Below, one piece after another: positions 35,816 through 45,334 of a DNA stretch of 64,000 bases. Source of the DNA: Brienomyrus brachyistius (lineage: Eukaryota; Chordata; Actinopteri; Osteoglossiformes; Mormyridae). The notes beneath the pieces were generated by a model that searched no databases, was not told the DNA's origin, and worked only from the letters and a program-made list of their open reading frames with translations. Location of the stretch: the NCBI RefSeq assembly GCF_023856365.1, contig NC_064537.1, forward strand, positions 8,010,324 through 8,074,323, in the 5' to 3' direction. The translations under genes were made by a program, and so were the position numbers. Numbering within the stretch: position 1 is the first letter of the stretch; every line of letters begins with the position of its first letter.

Positions 35816-36025
35816 GGTTAAATTTGAGGGTTATGCATATTTCAAATAGGATGATTTTGTGATTAGTATCATACATAAAATCACCAGCTTCAGGTGTCGA
35901 GAGACTCGCGGCGATGCATGTCACATGGGCTACGCCATCTCTGACGCTGCAGTATATCAAACCACGGAGCGGTTTATGATGGAGTGACGTGGGTCCTTGC
36001 TTCTCCAGCCCCGACACTGGCAGTG

Positions 36026-37983
36026 ATGCACAGCATGTCAGCCAGCGACAGCGAGATGATCCCCCGGTTCATCCTGCAGCCGCCAGTCGCCGAGATGCTC
36101 CCCGCCGCCGAGTTCACGCACGAGGCCATCGTGTGTCTGATGGAGGCCATGGGCCGCCGGCTGGACATGTACGGCTCGCGGGAGCGCGCCCGCCTCTTCC
36201 ACAGCGTGCAGCAGGAGCTGGAGGCTCAGGGTCACTGCCTGCCTGTAGAGAGGATCCGCCGCAAGTGGAACAACCTCATCGTCACCTACAAGCGGGTCAA
36301 GGACAGGAGCCGTGAGACAGGCCAGGCCAAGACTTCCTGGGAGTATTACGAGGTGCGGCTGCCCCGTGCTAGTGCAAGGCCAGCAGGGGGCTCCAACTCC
36401 GGTCCCAGAGACCCCCAACCCTGCACACTTTTGGGTTTCCTCTCATTTAACACACCTCATACTACTTCTCTGCTAATTACCGGCCATCTCTTCAGCTGGA
36501 TCAGGTGCGGTGGAGCAGGGAGAGAACTAAGGTGTGCAGGTCTGGGGTTCTGCAGGATTGGTGTTGGAAACACTTGGTCCGAGCTGTAAGCATGAGGGCG
36601 CTGTGAGAAGAATCTAGAATGTTCTGAAAAGCAACTCCCTATACTGAGTCTATTCCAGTATCACCTAAGGAACTTGGAAAACACAGCGATGCAGAAGTTC
36701 TCAAGGTTTCAATATATTGAACTTATTGTTCTATTTATGGTATACATACCATAAAAAAGACCAAGTCTAGATCGACTTGGTGAAGTACCATAGCCCGAGG
36801 ATTCAGCTGGCTGCTGTAGCAGAATCCTCAGTGGTTCCCAGAATCCTCAGCGGTTCCCAGAATCCCCAGCGGTTCCCAGAATCCTCAGCGGTTCATACTC
36901 TGTTCTAGTTTTGTCATTCATCATGAACTAATTGCAGACACAGTTTAATAAGCAGTAGTGTTTTGTGTAAGAGTGTGTGACTACCCTTTACTGAAAGTTA
37001 CTGATGTCATAAGCCGCAGCGTTTGGCGAATGCCATTAGCACTATCTCTGTAGATCTCATTGCTGCTGTTTTTGTCCTTCTGTTTCTTCATGTTTGGTTG
37101 CTGATAGTACCGGGACCTATATTCCTGGCTTGCCCAGATTTGGAAAAAGTATGCTAAGGATTAACAAGGTTACAGGTGTTGGTTATCACAAATGTAGCAT
37201 GCAGAATTCTGGTCTTAGGAACAGCCTCACTGATTTAGGATCAGTAGTTAGGGTGAGTCATGCCATTCGAATCCTACTGAGCATGATTATCTGCAAGGCC
37301 TCTAAAGGTTTTATGATGTTGTGTTGACACTTCTATTCCCTGTTACTTCCTTCTCTTACTTCAACGCATCCCTCCATCTCTTTTCCCCTGAGCAGATGAT
37401 GGACGCCATGTTGGGGAAGACCATCGGTGCCCACAGCAGTGCCCCTGCCTCGGTGACGCTGGTCGACATGGCGACTGTTGCCAAGGCCACTGCCACCACA
37501 GAACTCTCCTCATGCAGCAACATGGCCAACAAGCCCAGCTTGTTCCCCGGGGGGCTCATCGGCACATGTGCTCATGTCCCCTTGCAGGTGCAGCCGGTGA
37601 TTCACGATGGTGCTGCCAGACCACCAGGCAATGCCGACGCCCTACAGCCACAGCTCGCGGCAGGACCCTGCCTTTCTCGTGCACGGCCCAGGCTGAGGGG
37701 CATGCCCCCCACCTCGACGGCGGCTGGATGCTTCTTGTCCCAGCAATATGGGCAGGCGGGAAATCGCACCACCCTGCTGAAGAATTTTCTTTTGGCCCAG
37801 AAGGAGCAGGGCCAGTTGGAGGAGGAGCAGCAGCGCAGGGTGGAGGCACGGGAGAAGAGGCGGGAGAAGAGGGTGGCCAGGATGGCAGATGCGCTGGGCC
37901 GCATGGCCGCAGCGCTGGACCTGGTGTCCTCAAAGCAGGATACAATCATTGCCCTCCTGCAGAGGCTGGCTGAGAAGCCATGA
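36026..37983 (+). CDS. Myb/SANT-like (trihelix-type) DNA-binding domain protein, 2 coding exons
   Basis: Probable nuclear DNA-binding protein; the target is unknown. Exons are 36026-36352 and 37396-37983, joined in phase 0 (GAG|gt ... cag|ATG), giving 304 residues. A TTCTCCAG acceptor 17 bp before the ATG suggests a non-coding first exon. Residues about 29-120 form a three-helix Myb/SANT-like unit: FTHEAIVCLMEAMGRRL, then RARLFHSVQQELEAQG, then ERIRRKWNNLIVTYKRVKD, closing with SWEYYE-MMDAMLG. The usual first Trp of the domain is replaced by Phe. A low-complexity middle follows. The C-terminal helix is rich in Glu and Arg (about residues 245-304; QRRVEAREKRREKRVARMAD and onward), a likely coiled coil for dimerisation. 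This architecture is shared with MSANTD and NAIF1-type proteins related to the Myb-like partner of Harbinger transposases. I do not recognise a specific vertebrate orthologue. Confidence 0.75.
36353..37395. other. Intron of the Myb/SANT-like gene
   Basis: Its 1.04 kb holds a CTCF-like core (ccagcagggggctc, 36380-36393, 13 of 14 positions, plus orientation) right after the donor. An imperfect 18-bp tandem repeat lies at about 36825-36895 (units of the type CAGAATCCTCAGCGGTTC, about four copies). Otherwise it is featureless. Confidence 0.6.
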
Positions 37984-38011
37984 TAGACCCTCACTGGACA
38001 GAGTGCAGAGG

Positions 38012-38725
38012 TGTGGCTTGTGATGTTCTGTGCCTTAGATATGGCTCCTACAGATGTTCTGTGATTTAGGTGCAGTTCCAACAAATGTTCTGTAACTTAA
38101 GTACGGTGCCTACAGATGTTCTGTGACTTAGGTATGGCTCCTCCAGATGTTCTGTGACTAACGGTGTGGTTCCTACAGATCTTATTTGCCTAGGGTGTAG
38201 TTCCTACAGAGGTTCTGCGGCTAATGGTATGGTTCCTCCTGATGTTCTGTGACTAACGGTGTGGTCCCTACAGATCTTATTTGCCTTGGGTGTAGTTCCT
38301 ACAGAGGTTCTGTGGCTAACGGTATGGTTCCTCCTGATGTTCTGTGACTAACGGTGTGGTCCCTACAGATCTTATTTGCCTTGGGTGTAGTTCCTACAGA
38401 GGTTCTGCGGCTAACGGTATGGTTCCTCCTGATGTTCTGTGACTAACAGTGTGGTCCCTACAGATCTTATTTGCCTTGGGTGTAGTTCCTACAGAGGTTC
38501 TGCGGCTAACGGTATGGTTCCTCCTGATGTTCTGTGACTAACAGTGTGGTCCCTACAGATCTTATTTGCCTTGGGTGTAGTTCCTACAGAGGGTCTGCGG
38601 CTAACGGTATGGCTCCTCCTGAAGTTCTGTCTCTTAGGTAGGATACCCAGAGATGTTCCGTGCCGTAGGTGCAGTTGCGACAGATGTCCTGTGGCTTTGG
38701 CGTGGCGAGTACAGATGTTCATGCC
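38012..38725. repeat. Higher-order minisatellite: 95-bp trimer of about 32-bp monomers
   Basis: A 32-bp-type monomer (GATGTTCTGTGACT..., ending TCCTACA) is repeated from about 38012. Copies starting at 38146, 38241, 38336, 38431, 38526 and 38621 are exactly 95 bp apart. Each 95-bp unit is three diverged monomers: GATGTTCTGTGACTAACGG.., GATCTTATTTGCCTTGGG.. and GAGGTTCTGCGGCTAACGG... The flanks are simple monomers (before 38146 and after about 38621). It starts within about 30 bp of the stop codon of the Myb/SANT-like gene, so it may be transcribed as 3'UTR. Confidence 0.9.
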
Positions 38726-41160
38726 ATAGTTCTTTTGTGTAGGGGTACCTCACAGCCAGGCCTCATAAACCTAATAATCGGTTTGCGATGGGAGTCACAC
38801 ACCCCGTTTCTATGGCAACAAAAGTGACATTCTGTCTTAGGCTGGTATAACTTTCTATCAGGGAAGATGTGTCTCGTGTCCTGTCTCCTGTTACAAGGAG
38901 TCCAGCACGTCACACTTTTTGTTATAATGCTTGGGAATAATGGAAATATATAAAACCCCTTCAGTCAAAGGAGGCTGACGTGCAATTTCAATTATTTTTC
39001 TTCTCAAGCAAAAGTCATGTTTTTCAGTTTCTTTAACTTCTCGCACTCTCGTCTGCATAATCACATTACTGAGGTGTGAGTTGATTCTTTAACTGCATGC
39101 ATTTATGGTCCCAAAGAATACACTACTTTAAAAAAAGTCTGAAAGTACTTAAAGTTGCAGTAGTGTCCGACTTATTGCCGATAGAGCATGTTAACTTGGC
39201 CATTTTGGATTTGTAACTGATTATGCTGAAAATGAAAGATACCTGTAAATGTGAGGTGACCAGCCTTCAAAAGACAGCAACAGAAATACAGGATTTGTTT
39301 AGCCAAGGTACGCTCTCTTAATATCTTTCAGTTCTGTCTGATACATGTTTGTTCTATAAGATAGGATGTGGTTGGTAAGATTGCTGAGTCTGTGTACAGT
39401 ATGTACATTTAAACTTGTTAAACTTTTCAACATGTCTGTGGAGTAATTAAGAGATCCTGATACCACTTCTAGAAGCAGATTACACACACCGTATTTTAAC
39501 ACAGTTACAGCTTAACATAGCAAGATTAGAAATTTGAGATTTTTATTGCTTAGAAGGCTAAGATCAGGTCCAAATGCACCGCACTTAAACAGTGTGCCGC
39601 ATCTTTATCTCTCACGTCATAGGATGTATCACAGATCAGGATTCACTTAGCTGTGGGGAAATATCAGATGGAGACCTTAATCACTAGGGGTATTGTCAGA
39701 GATATTGGTCCCCCCAGTACAGACCAATCCAGTTATTTTTCATTATTCAGGAGCGGCGGGTCCTAAGGACAGGCAGCTGGCAAATCAGTGCCCCGTCCCA
39801 TGCCCCCCCCCCCCCCCGCCGCCGCCGCAGCCCGTTTACGGCCAGTGCTAATCGCTAAAGATTTTTTTCCCCCAGTAATACACAAGTCATACATAATTCA
39901 GTAAATGACTTTCTGGAAGGGATTTTCCCATAATTTGCTACGCAAATGACTGCGGAATGGATTATAGATTCACATCATAACAAAATCACAGTACTTCCAA
40001 ACAACTTGCTTTCAAATGGGCTTTGCTCTATATAAAATATACTGAGAATTATACATGGGGAGAGAGGATATGACGAAGGTGGAAAATTGTACGCATATTG
40101 AGTCAGTCTTTGTCACAAGAGGACGGATTTAGGTCACCCCATCAGTACAATCTAAAATGGAGAAAATAAGAAAAGGTATACTGCGATCCAATTTGCGACC
40201 GAGTTGTATATCACGTGTACAGCTACAACAACCTCACATCAACTCATATGTGCCAGAAATAATCTATACATATTACTCACGGGCAGCACAATGAGCATTA
40301 AGTATTTTCGCAATAATACATTTGGCTTGGCTTCAGACTACACTGTACTAAAGTGTCTACTAAGGAAGTGATGTGATAAATGAGATCGAAAACCACGATT
40401 GGGAGACATGATAATAGACCCACGACGTAAGGCTTACGATACCAACAAAATAACCAACGGGATGTGAACTGGTAACTCACTATGATACAACATGCATACA
40501 TTTTAAAACTTTGTTTGTATCATCTGTATATTTGGTCGGTTGTGTCATCTACATGTCTGCTATTGAGTATCGCCTGTTGTTACACTCCGCAGGGAGCACT
40601 ACGCTTTTTGTCCACTAGGGGAGGTTCTGCTCAAAATAATATCTACGCTTCACATAAAGGTGAGAACTGTTGATTCGAGCGGGTGTAGGGAGTAATGGCG
40701 GACAATGCTAGCTCGATATAAAACATACACGTTCTTGTGATTTCAATCGTTTTACTCCGCACATAAGCCTCTTTTGTAACGTTAGATAATAATCAGGACC
40801 AAAAGACCCCGTTTGAAAATTTAGAACTGGTGCACGTACCATCGGCGATAAAACCACAACATACTGATTGGTTTACACCTTGACATCATATTTTACTGTT
40901 ATTGGACCGTTACGACCGGATGGATCACGATGGAACCTGATTGGGTTATATTTCCATCAATCAAGTAGAACCCAATCGCTGGCGACCGACTTGCAGCCGG
41001 AAGAAACCGGAGCAGAATGGAAGTGGGAGGGGTTTCAGGCTGAAGTTTTTTGGACATCGGAAGCGAGTTTTGCTGGGTTGCTGATGCCGACAATTGAACG
41101 TTAAAGCACGTTAACAGATAACAGTGGATATTAACTGATTGATCCCGTACGCTGGTGAAT
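38726..41160. other. Intergenic region before MRTFA
   Basis: No gene is supported. The region is AT-rich and carries the second copy of the 51-bp repeat (39749-39799), followed by a poly-C run and CCG repeats. A patch near 40600-40700 contains a CTCF-like sequence (ccactaggggaggt, 12 of 14) and an AATGGCGGAC that fits a YY1 site. This may be a distal promoter or boundary of MRTFA, but this is only a motif reading. Confidence 0.5.
39749..39799 (+). repeat. 51-bp direct repeat, copy 2
   Basis: Same sequence and orientation as 34417-34467 with one mismatch, about 5.3 kb downstream. It is followed by about 17 C residues and a GCCGCCGCCGC stretch. Confidence 0.85.
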
Positions 41161-41480
41161 CGGCGGAACGTGATGGGATGCGTGTGCTCGTAACCGTTTC
41201 CTTCCCTGTTTTTTGAACGGCTGCTGGCAGCTTACATGTGTTTTTCGTGGCGCCGGCGAGGCGTATGTCTGGCTGTAGCTTAAAAAATAATACTAATATC
41301 CGCGGAGAGAAAAGGCGACCGCCGCGTTTGGTGAGCGGCCGTGGGGCAGCGTGCTGGATACAGCGACCGCCGCCGCCCAAGCGTCCAGGTGAGTTTGTCT
41401 GTCATGCGGCTTTGACAGCTCGTTTAGTCCGGCTGAAGGCACCGGTCGGTTCACCTCGACCAGGGGAATAGGGGCGACCA
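41160..41480 (+). promoter_or_regulatory. CpG-rich promoter and first-exon region of MRTFA
   Basis: CpG content is high compared with the flanks (CGGAGAGAAAAGGCGACCGC, GAGCGGCCGTGGG and similar). The region contains a strong GTGAGT donor at 41389. No TATA box was identified. It is the most likely distal promoter for the long MRTFA transcript. Confidence 0.5.
41265..41388 (+). CDS. mrtfa: Candidate first exon of the long MRTFA transcript
   Basis: An ATG at 41265 opens 41 codons (MSGCSLKNN..., basic and proline-rich at the end, PPPPKRP) and ends with one extra G before GTGAGT. That phase fits exactly the acceptor of the next recognised exon at 45134, which needs one upstream base, giving G-V-P-I-T. 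The ATG is in a weak context (pyrimidine at -3, T at +4) and the peptide has no recognised counterpart. The exon could therefore be 5'UTR rather than coding. An in-frame stop lies at 41214-41216. Confidence 0.4.
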
Positions 41481-43189
41481 CCTCGTTCCCAGACCGTGTA
41501 ACCGCATGTGCAGACTTTCTGGGAGTCTACAGGACAGCTGACAGGCTGGTTTGTTAAAACCAGGGTCTCCTAGGTTTGTCACACCCGGGCTGACTGGTTT
41601 GCTTTGGCTCGCAGCTGTTTTCGCTGAGGGTGAAAAATTTGGGTCGCGTCCCCGTTCCGGCGTCACACACTCGCAGTTTTTTTTAATCCTCTCACACAAA
41701 CACCTACTTGCTCAAAAGCCCCCCCCCCTTCAAATGAGCTCCAGCCCTGTTTTATTTTTCACATTTTTTTTCGCCAGCTGCAGTTGGCCACCGCGAGCTT
41801 CGCACTCAAAACCCGGTAGCTAAGCGGCGTGGTCGAGCGCGTGGGACCGGAGCCCCTGCAGAAAGGTGCGTTTCTATGAAAATCAAAGCATGGCAAAAAA
41901 AAGAATGAAGCCCACTAACGGAGCCTGCTTATACAACGGGCCCCCCTCGGTGGCATGAAAACGGGTACTGTGATGAATGCCGAGTGATGCTGCGGGGCCG
42001 GAATGAGGAAGCCGTGAGGGGGTTGCGGGTTTATATACGACTGCATCACAACGTTCTGCTATTTCCTTCTTAACATTTTTTTAAAGCAGTCCTGTCAGAT
42101 CTTGATGCACGATGAAGGATAGGTATGAATAATAACCAATTATATATAAGTAATGCTTATATATACAGTAAACCATTTTCTGCTCAGTTGCGTTTTCAGA
42201 CATTTCCCCACAGTCTTGAAGGTTTTAACGGTCAGCATTTACTGACTTGGCAGCAGCCCTGTGTGGCTGAATGGGAGTCCTTCTTCCCCCAAGGAGTGAT
42301 GTACTTCCTGGACGTGTGGTTTGGGCTTTGGGTTTAGTTTCGAGTCTGCACTCCTTCATAACATACCGTCATGTTCTTAAATTGTTCTCACATTTGTTTT
42401 CTTCCCTCGCTATCAGTGGTTCGTTTCTTTTTTGTTTTTGTTTTTTTTTTTTTTGCTGGAATGGAAATGTTAAGCCATTATCTCTTCATTGAATTATGTA
42501 AGTAATAGTCACCTTTCACTGTTTCTCTCAGTGACTCCAATAATAAGATAAAACTGCATTTCTCCGCTGCCTGACATCTGTATTAGCTGCACTTGATAGC
42601 TCAACGTGTTAACTGAGTAAATATTAGCCACTTTTAAAGGGTCCTCCTGTGGGCCAAGACAGCCGTTACAAACCACAACTCGCCAATGTGCCCAGACATG
42701 CAAGGGCACGCAGGAAAGAATGCCTGCAAGACCGCAATCTCTGCTTTCTAAGAATCGCGGGGCACTTTCCTCCACAAACGTTTTCTGCTGGTTTTCAGTA
42801 ACCTGTCTGCCCAGCTCGAGCCAAGTCTCTTGTACCTGGGGGTATGAGGATAATTCCAGGCAGTGGAGATTTTAACCACCAATAAAATCATACATTTTTC
42901 TGGGCGGCGGTGCTGTTGGTCACAAACAATCGCTACACTTTTGAGTGGGGCCCCTGGTTGCAGGGTCTTAGCGTGATGTGTGCGAGGTATCATGCCATCA
43001 TTCCTGTCTGAGGACAGCTGCCTGGTGCACATTTCCTCTAGTACTGGTCGTAGACCTCCCCCCCGACCCCTCATCCGGCCTCCATGTTTTTGTCTCCCTG
43101 TGCTGTTTTCACTTCTGTTTCCACACAGGAAAAAAATGACTCTGGGGATCTTTTTGTAGTGAAGGTCACTCATGGTGGGGCGGAGACTT

Positions 43190-43285
43190 TGAATATGTGT
43201 GACTGAAGTTGTGGGGTGGGTGGAGCTTGGAGGGTGGGCGGAGCTTGGAGGGTGGGTGGAGCTTGGAGGGTGGGCGGAGCCCGGC
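43190..43285. repeat. Short 21-bp tandem repeat in MRTFA intron
   Basis: About four copies of GGTGGGCGGAGCTTGGAGGG with alternating GGCGG/GGTGG variants. Small and imperfect. Confidence 0.7.
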
Positions 43286-44839
43286 GTTCAGTTACAGGTG
43301 ATCTTGCAGTCCAGTCGCCTCATTGACTGTATTTGTGCGGTGAGGCATTAGCTGGTGAGGTCAGCGGTTTGGGGGTAGAAGTGACTCCATCCGTTTTGTC
43401 CTTCCAGTTTCCATGCGGCATCTCTGGTAATGTGATGTGGCGAGAAATGAGGGAACGGTGTCAAGCCAATTGGTTAGTCGGCAGTTAGGAAACTGAGAAT
43501 GTCCTTGTAATGTGTTCCGGGGTATTCACGGGGGGGATGACAGTCCTGGGGGGAATCCTGAGAGCAGGCAGAAGAGGGTAGTCTGTGGTGTACGGTCAGA
43601 GTGGGACAGCTTTGAGCAAAGCGCTTTCCCAGCCAGGAAATGTGTCAGTGCTGGAGAATGGGGCCCCACCCAGGCCGGTGCACACCCTCGTCCTGCGGCC
43701 CAGAGTGTCACCCGAGCCTGTGTGGTCACCCCAACCCAGATGGAAAGCCAACCTCAGGGTGTCACTCACAGGCCATCCCGGCCCTACCCACAGCGGTCAG
43801 GCCTGGGCTGGGATCCGCACCCGTGGCTCCACATGGCACCCAGACGGCTTCTGTTCCGGACCCCCAGCTCTTCCCCTGGCTCCTCCCCAGCCTTGGCTGT
43901 GGTCGATGAGTTTTCAATGCGAGTTTTTGTTTTATGACACACTCCTGTGGGTTGTCTCTGCTGGGAGGGGGTCAGAGCTATTATATCGGTCAATAACTTT
44001 ATTGCTCCAGTCTCTGATTGTCTCTAATGTTGATCCCATGCTTGAGTAGGTGGGAGGGAGGTAAACTCATAACAGCCTTCAACAGAATGGGTACCAGCTA
44101 AAAAGACCTTCAGAGCTGATCATTATTTCTACCACGAGGCTTAGATTTTCCAGCGCTGACGCTCTTAAGGGATCCAATCACCGCCCCCCCCCCGGATGGC
44201 AGCCCATGACTGTTCCCAGCGGGGATCATTTTGGAGCAGCGCTGTGCCTCGGGCATGGGTGGTGGGTGCCTTCAGAGCCAGCCAGTGAGCTCCTTGTGCA
44301 GCTGCTAGCGCTGCGGACTCGTCTGGATCCCTCTGTGATAATGAGTCCTGTACTGGTGATTGGTTTTGGTCTACTTCTCACTGCGCGGCAGGGCCCGGCG
44401 GTAACTCGCCACGCATGTGCCGTTTAAACCCATGTGCCGGCGCTCGACATGGGTCTGGTTCAGCTATGGCTGCGTCGTCATGGAGACAGCCCGGTCGCTT
44501 AGCAGCCGCCTGTCCCCGTTACCCCGTTAAGAGCGTGTGGGCGTCGGCACGTGGGCGTTAGCTTTCATGGACTCGCTGCACTGCGCTGACTTGTCGGGCA
44601 GGATGCTGTGTTTATGTGCATGTGGGTCGGTGGGCATGACTGAGCCCTCTTTTGCCCCCTGGCTGGAGCGGGAGGTTCTGCCTCTCACCTCTACCAGTGT
44701 GCTGCAGGTCCCCAGTCCCAGTGGGTCCTGTCACTCATCACTGGAATTTATGTCCGATAATGTGGGGATCCAGGTTTCTTATGTATTAGCAGTGTGTAAA
44801 AATACAGCATCTCCCCATATTAGCATGCTGTATGGGTCA

Positions 44840-44945
44840 TACTGTGCCTGTGATCAGAAGGTTGTTGGTTCAAATCCAAGGGTCGGTAAAGTAATTTCAC
44901 CATTGGTCTCCTGATCAAGGCCCTTAACCCTTAATAAAAGCTTTT
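44840..44945 (+). mobile_element. tRNA-derived SINE fragment in MRTFA intron
   Basis: It contains 'tgatcagaaggttgttggttcaaatcc' and 'cctgatcaaggcccttaaccc', matching the SINE body seen at 14905 and elsewhere. The tail is AATAAAAG. Confidence 0.5.
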
Positions 44946-45133
44946 TATTCTGGTGATCGACAGTGGTTGCTCCTTCCCTCTTAGACCCAGTGACAAGTCA
45001 GGTGCCTAAACTGCTGTCCCCCAATAGTCTGTAGTTCTTCTGCTGCCTGTTTATTTTATTATGAATAGTGCGCTTTGACAATACTTACTTCTATTTAATT
45101 AAAGAGTCGTTCTTTCTTTCTGCTCGCCCCCAG

Positions 45134-45334
45134 GCGTGCCTATCACCTGCCCCCTCGCCCTGGCGGTGCAGGAGCCACCCAATGGGCCGGAGCGGATCCC
45201 CGGCGATGCGGAGGTCGCCGTGGCGCCCGGCTCCGCCTCCAGCCCCCAGAGCGAAGCGGTGGCTAATGAACTGCAGGAGCTTTCGCTGCAGCCCAACGCA
45301 GCTCTGCTGCTCCCCCTGCAGGAGAGGAAGAATG
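45134..45334 (+). CDS. mrtfa: MRTFA exon for the long N-terminal extension
   Basis: It encodes VPITCPLALAVQEPPNGPER... and SPQSEAVANELQELSLQP...LPLQERKN, with phase 1 at both ends. The second half matches the N-terminal extension of full-length human MRTFA. There is no in-frame ATG in this exon. Translation must therefore begin upstream (candidate 41265), at a near-cognate codon (for example the CTG in the CTC-GCC-CTG-GCG context), or at a downstream ATG in the next exon (GGAATCATGCC). Confidence 0.9.

Noticed and set aside
38012..38725. CRISPR-like array
   Set aside because: The repeats are contiguous tandem units without unique spacers, in an animal genome; it is a minisatellite.
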